From Pseudomonadota bacterium (GTDB lineage Bacteria > Pseudomonadota > Gammaproteobacteria > Xanthomonadales > Rhodanobacteraceae): a DNA stretch of 64,000 nucleotides. This document shows, in pieces, positions 61,930 to 64,000 of the stretch. The stretch spans positions 62,001-126,000 of the forward strand of contig JAKAWV010000001.1 of the NCBI GenBank assembly GCA_021827205.1, given 5' to 3'. Position 1 is the stretch's first letter, and each line of letters opens with the position of its first letter. The position numbers were made by a program, and so were the translations under genes. The notes beneath the pieces were generated by a model. That model had not been told where the DNA came from and ran no database searches. It saw nothing but the letters and a program-made list of their open reading frames with translations.

Positions 61930-61958
61930 GAGCATTGCGAAGCATCTCGGCATTCGGC
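61930..61958. repeat. Short dispersed-type repeat
   Basis: CATGCTGAGCATTGCGAAGC followed by ATCTCGGCAT resembles the widespread ATGCTGAGCxxxGCGAAGCATCT repeat present in many bacteria. It lies in the 225-base gap before the pseudouridine synthase, which has no other feature. Confidence 0.35.
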
Positions 61959-62034
61959 GACCGAGAGTATGCGTGCCGGGCCGTAAACGCCGCGTAGGTA
62001 TGAATGCGGTGTTGCATGCGCGCGACAGCGATGA

Positions 62035-62616
62035 TCAATCCGCCACGCGCAACGCGCCCGGTGTCAGGCCACCGAGCCGCCACGGACCGATGCCGATGCG
62101 GATCAGGCGCAGCGTGGGATGGCCGACCGCGGCGGTCATGCGCCGAATCTGGCGGTTGCGGCCTTCGCGCAAGGTGATTTGCAACCAGGCATCGGCGACG
62201 GATTCGCGCGCGCGGATCGGCGGATCGCGCGGCCATAGCCAGTCCGGCGCCGCGACGCGCTGCGTTTCGGCGGGGCGCGTGCGGCCGTCGTTGAGTGTCA
62301 CGCCGCGGCGCAGCGCCTGCAGCGCGGCGGCATCCGGTTCGCGCTCGACCTGCGCCAGATAAGTCTTGGGTGCGTGGTGGCGCGGATCGGTTAGGCGCTG
62401 GATCAGCGCGCCCTCGTCGGTCAGCAGCAGCAGGCCTTCGGAGTCGTGATCGAGACGCCCGGCTGCATACAGTCGGCGCCATGCCGGATCGTGCGCGGGC
62501 GGCGCGCCTGTCGGCGCGGGCACGTCCGGCGGCAGCAGCGCGGCCAGCGTGGGTCGGCCGTCGCGATCGGTGAACTGGCACAGCGTGCCGTACGGCTTGT
62601 TGAGCAGCACGCGCAT
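62035..62616 (-). CDS. 23S rRNA pseudouridine synthase, RluE type
   Basis: 193 residues, RsuA/RluB/E/F family without the N-terminal S4 domain. The catalytic Asp is in [21 protein letters not shown]-type [20 protein letters not shown] and [20 protein letters not shown] are family signatures. RluE makes pseudouridine 2457 of 23S rRNA. The stop is 9 bases after the NYN gene start region, on the same strand. Confidence 0.89.
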   Translation of the reverse strand: MRVLLNKPYGTLCQFTDRDGRPTLAALLPPDVPAPTGAPPAHDPAWRRLYAAGRLDHDSEGLLLLTDEGALIQRLTDPRHHAPKTYLAQVEREPDAAALQALRRGVTLNDGRTRPAETQRVAAPDWLWPRDPPIRARESVADAWLQITLREGRNRQIRRMTAAVGHPTLRLIRIGIGPWRLGGLTPGALRVAD

Positions 62617-62625
62617 GCGCGGGGC

Positions 62626-63336
62626 TCAGGCGTCGGACACCGGCAGCTCGCCGTGGTTGCGCGGCGGCGGCGCGCTGCCGGGGCGCGGGCACACCGATTG
62701 CAAACCATCGATGTGCTCCTGCAGATTGGGCGAGATGCCCTGCCACATCGGGTCGAGGATCACGTCGATGCCCTCGCGCCGCGCCAGTTTGGCCGCGGGC
62801 ACGAAATCGGCATCGCCGGTGACCAGCACGATCTGATCGACCAGACGCTTGTGCGCGAGACTGGCGATGTCGAGGCCGATCTTCATATCCACCTGGGTCT
62901 GGCGCAGGTCCAGCTCGAAGTGGTCATCACGCAGGTTCTCCCAGCGCAGCACGCCGTTGCGCAAATCCTGCAGCGCGTTGCGCTTCAGGATCCACTCGCC
63001 GCGCTCGGCCAGGCGCCCCAGACGCAGCGCCATCTTGCGCAGACGCTTGAGCTCGTTGTGCAGTTCGCGGCGGAAACCGGCCGAGGCGCTGGCGCCGAAG
63101 TCGATGCTGTTGCCGCTGACCGGACGCTCAAATACTTTTTCCAGCGGCGCGCAATCGTAGAAAAAAATACGGTATAGCGCGTCCTTGGGACGTTCCAGTT
63201 GCTTGAGGTGGTCCAGCGCCATGCCGAACAGGGTGCGCGACACGGTGCGCGCGTCGTTGCCATCGCGGTCTTCATAGACCTTGCGGAAACGCGCCAGAAA
63301 GTAGGCGCCATCGATCAGGATCGCGGTCTTTTGCAT
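62626..63336 (-). CDS. NYN-domain (PIN-like) ribonuclease-type protein
   Basis: 236 residues, of the LabA/DUF88 NYN group. KTAILIDGAYFLARFRKVYE holds the first Asp, DMKIGLDIASLAHKRLVDQI the second and VLVTGDADFVPAAKLARREG the third, as in metal-dependent PIN-type RNases. A soluble cytoplasmic protein of unknown RNA target. It lies on the minus strand next to rluE (9 bases), and an RNA-modification/processing pairing is possible. Confidence 0.87.
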   Translation of the reverse strand: MQKTAILIDGAYFLARFRKVYEDRDGNDARTVSRTLFGMALDHLKQLERPKDALYRIFFYDCAPLEKVFERPVSGNSIDFGASASAGFRRELHNELKRLRKMALRLGRLAERGEWILKRNALQDLRNGVLRWENLRDDHFELDLRQTQVDMKIGLDIASLAHKRLVDQIVLVTGDADFVPAAKLARREGIDVILDPMWQGISPNLQEHIDGLQSVCPRPGSAPPPRNHGELPVSDA

Positions 63337-63407
63337 AGGCTACTCATAGGTTTCCGGATGGAACCGGCGCGACGGAATCGTGCTCGCGCCGGTGTTGCAA
63401 CCTCGCG

Positions 63408-64000
<593 letters not shown>

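Overview
The window is a stretch of a high-GC gammaproteobacterial chromosome. The gene set (rsmG-parA-parB, a DNA-binding-domain-free PutA, a K+-insensitive H+-pyrophosphatase, tandem S10 peptidases, an aa3 oxidase cluster with a DUF2244 gene, and a YajQ/O-antigen-ligase end) suggests the Xanthomonadales (Lysobacterales), probably near Rhodanobacteraceae. That placement is inferred from gene content; no 16S gene is present.

Layout. 1-670: the end of rplM, then rpsI and tRNA-Gln(CUG), closed by a terminator. 830-5150: a small H-NS-like gene, a secreted GH3 glucosidase, the decayed C-terminal half of a YhhQ-type queuosine-precursor transporter and an ornithine cyclodeaminase-family enzyme. 5.2-11.1 kb (minus strand): H+-pyrophosphatase, a GT2 glycosyltransferase and rsmG-parA-parB. 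11.2-18.3 kb: a TPR/2OG-oxygenase protein, two tandem secreted S10 peptidases, hemB and a broken FMN-reductase copy. 18.4-28.5 kb is the most accessory-like part: five transcription regulators (two LysR, WYL, MarR, ArsR) beside MFS exporters, small redox enzymes, DoxX, VOC and membrane proteins. 28.6-38.7 kb: a Kef-type antiporter, a 1143-residue membrane ankyrin protein, FadL and PutA.

38.9-48.8 kb is a respiratory module: DUF2244, coxB, ctaD, a 48-residue membrane peptide, ctaE, DUF2909 (opposite strand), surf1, a thioredoxin-like membrane protein, ctaA, ctaB and a caa3-type CtaG, met tail to tail by a SCO1/PCu(A)C copper-delivery operon. No Cox11 gene lies between ctaD and ctaE. SCO, PCu(A)C and SURF1 would serve Cu-A/Cu-B and haem insertion, and CtaA/CtaB make haem A.

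49-64 kb: glutathione peroxidase overlapping glnE, an ELM1-type protein, RutE-like nitroreductase, YceI, pirin, a Yip1 protein, a zf-CHCC protein, a GT4 glycosyltransferase, an O-antigen ligase, YajQ, a zinc alcohol dehydrogenase, RluE, a NYN-domain protein and the 3' part of icd.

The least explained signal is a pair of about 120-150 bp intergenic elements, at 11261-11415 and 48922-49068. They align over at least 111 bases without gaps and both fold into the same series of short hairpins, with several substitutions that keep the pairing. The differences fall evenly over the three codon positions, which favours a structured RNA or mobile repeat over a peptide gene, although a conserved 37-codon reading frame is also open in both. 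Heptanucleotide arrays (18 and 5 units) lie between the GT4 and O-antigen-ligase genes.
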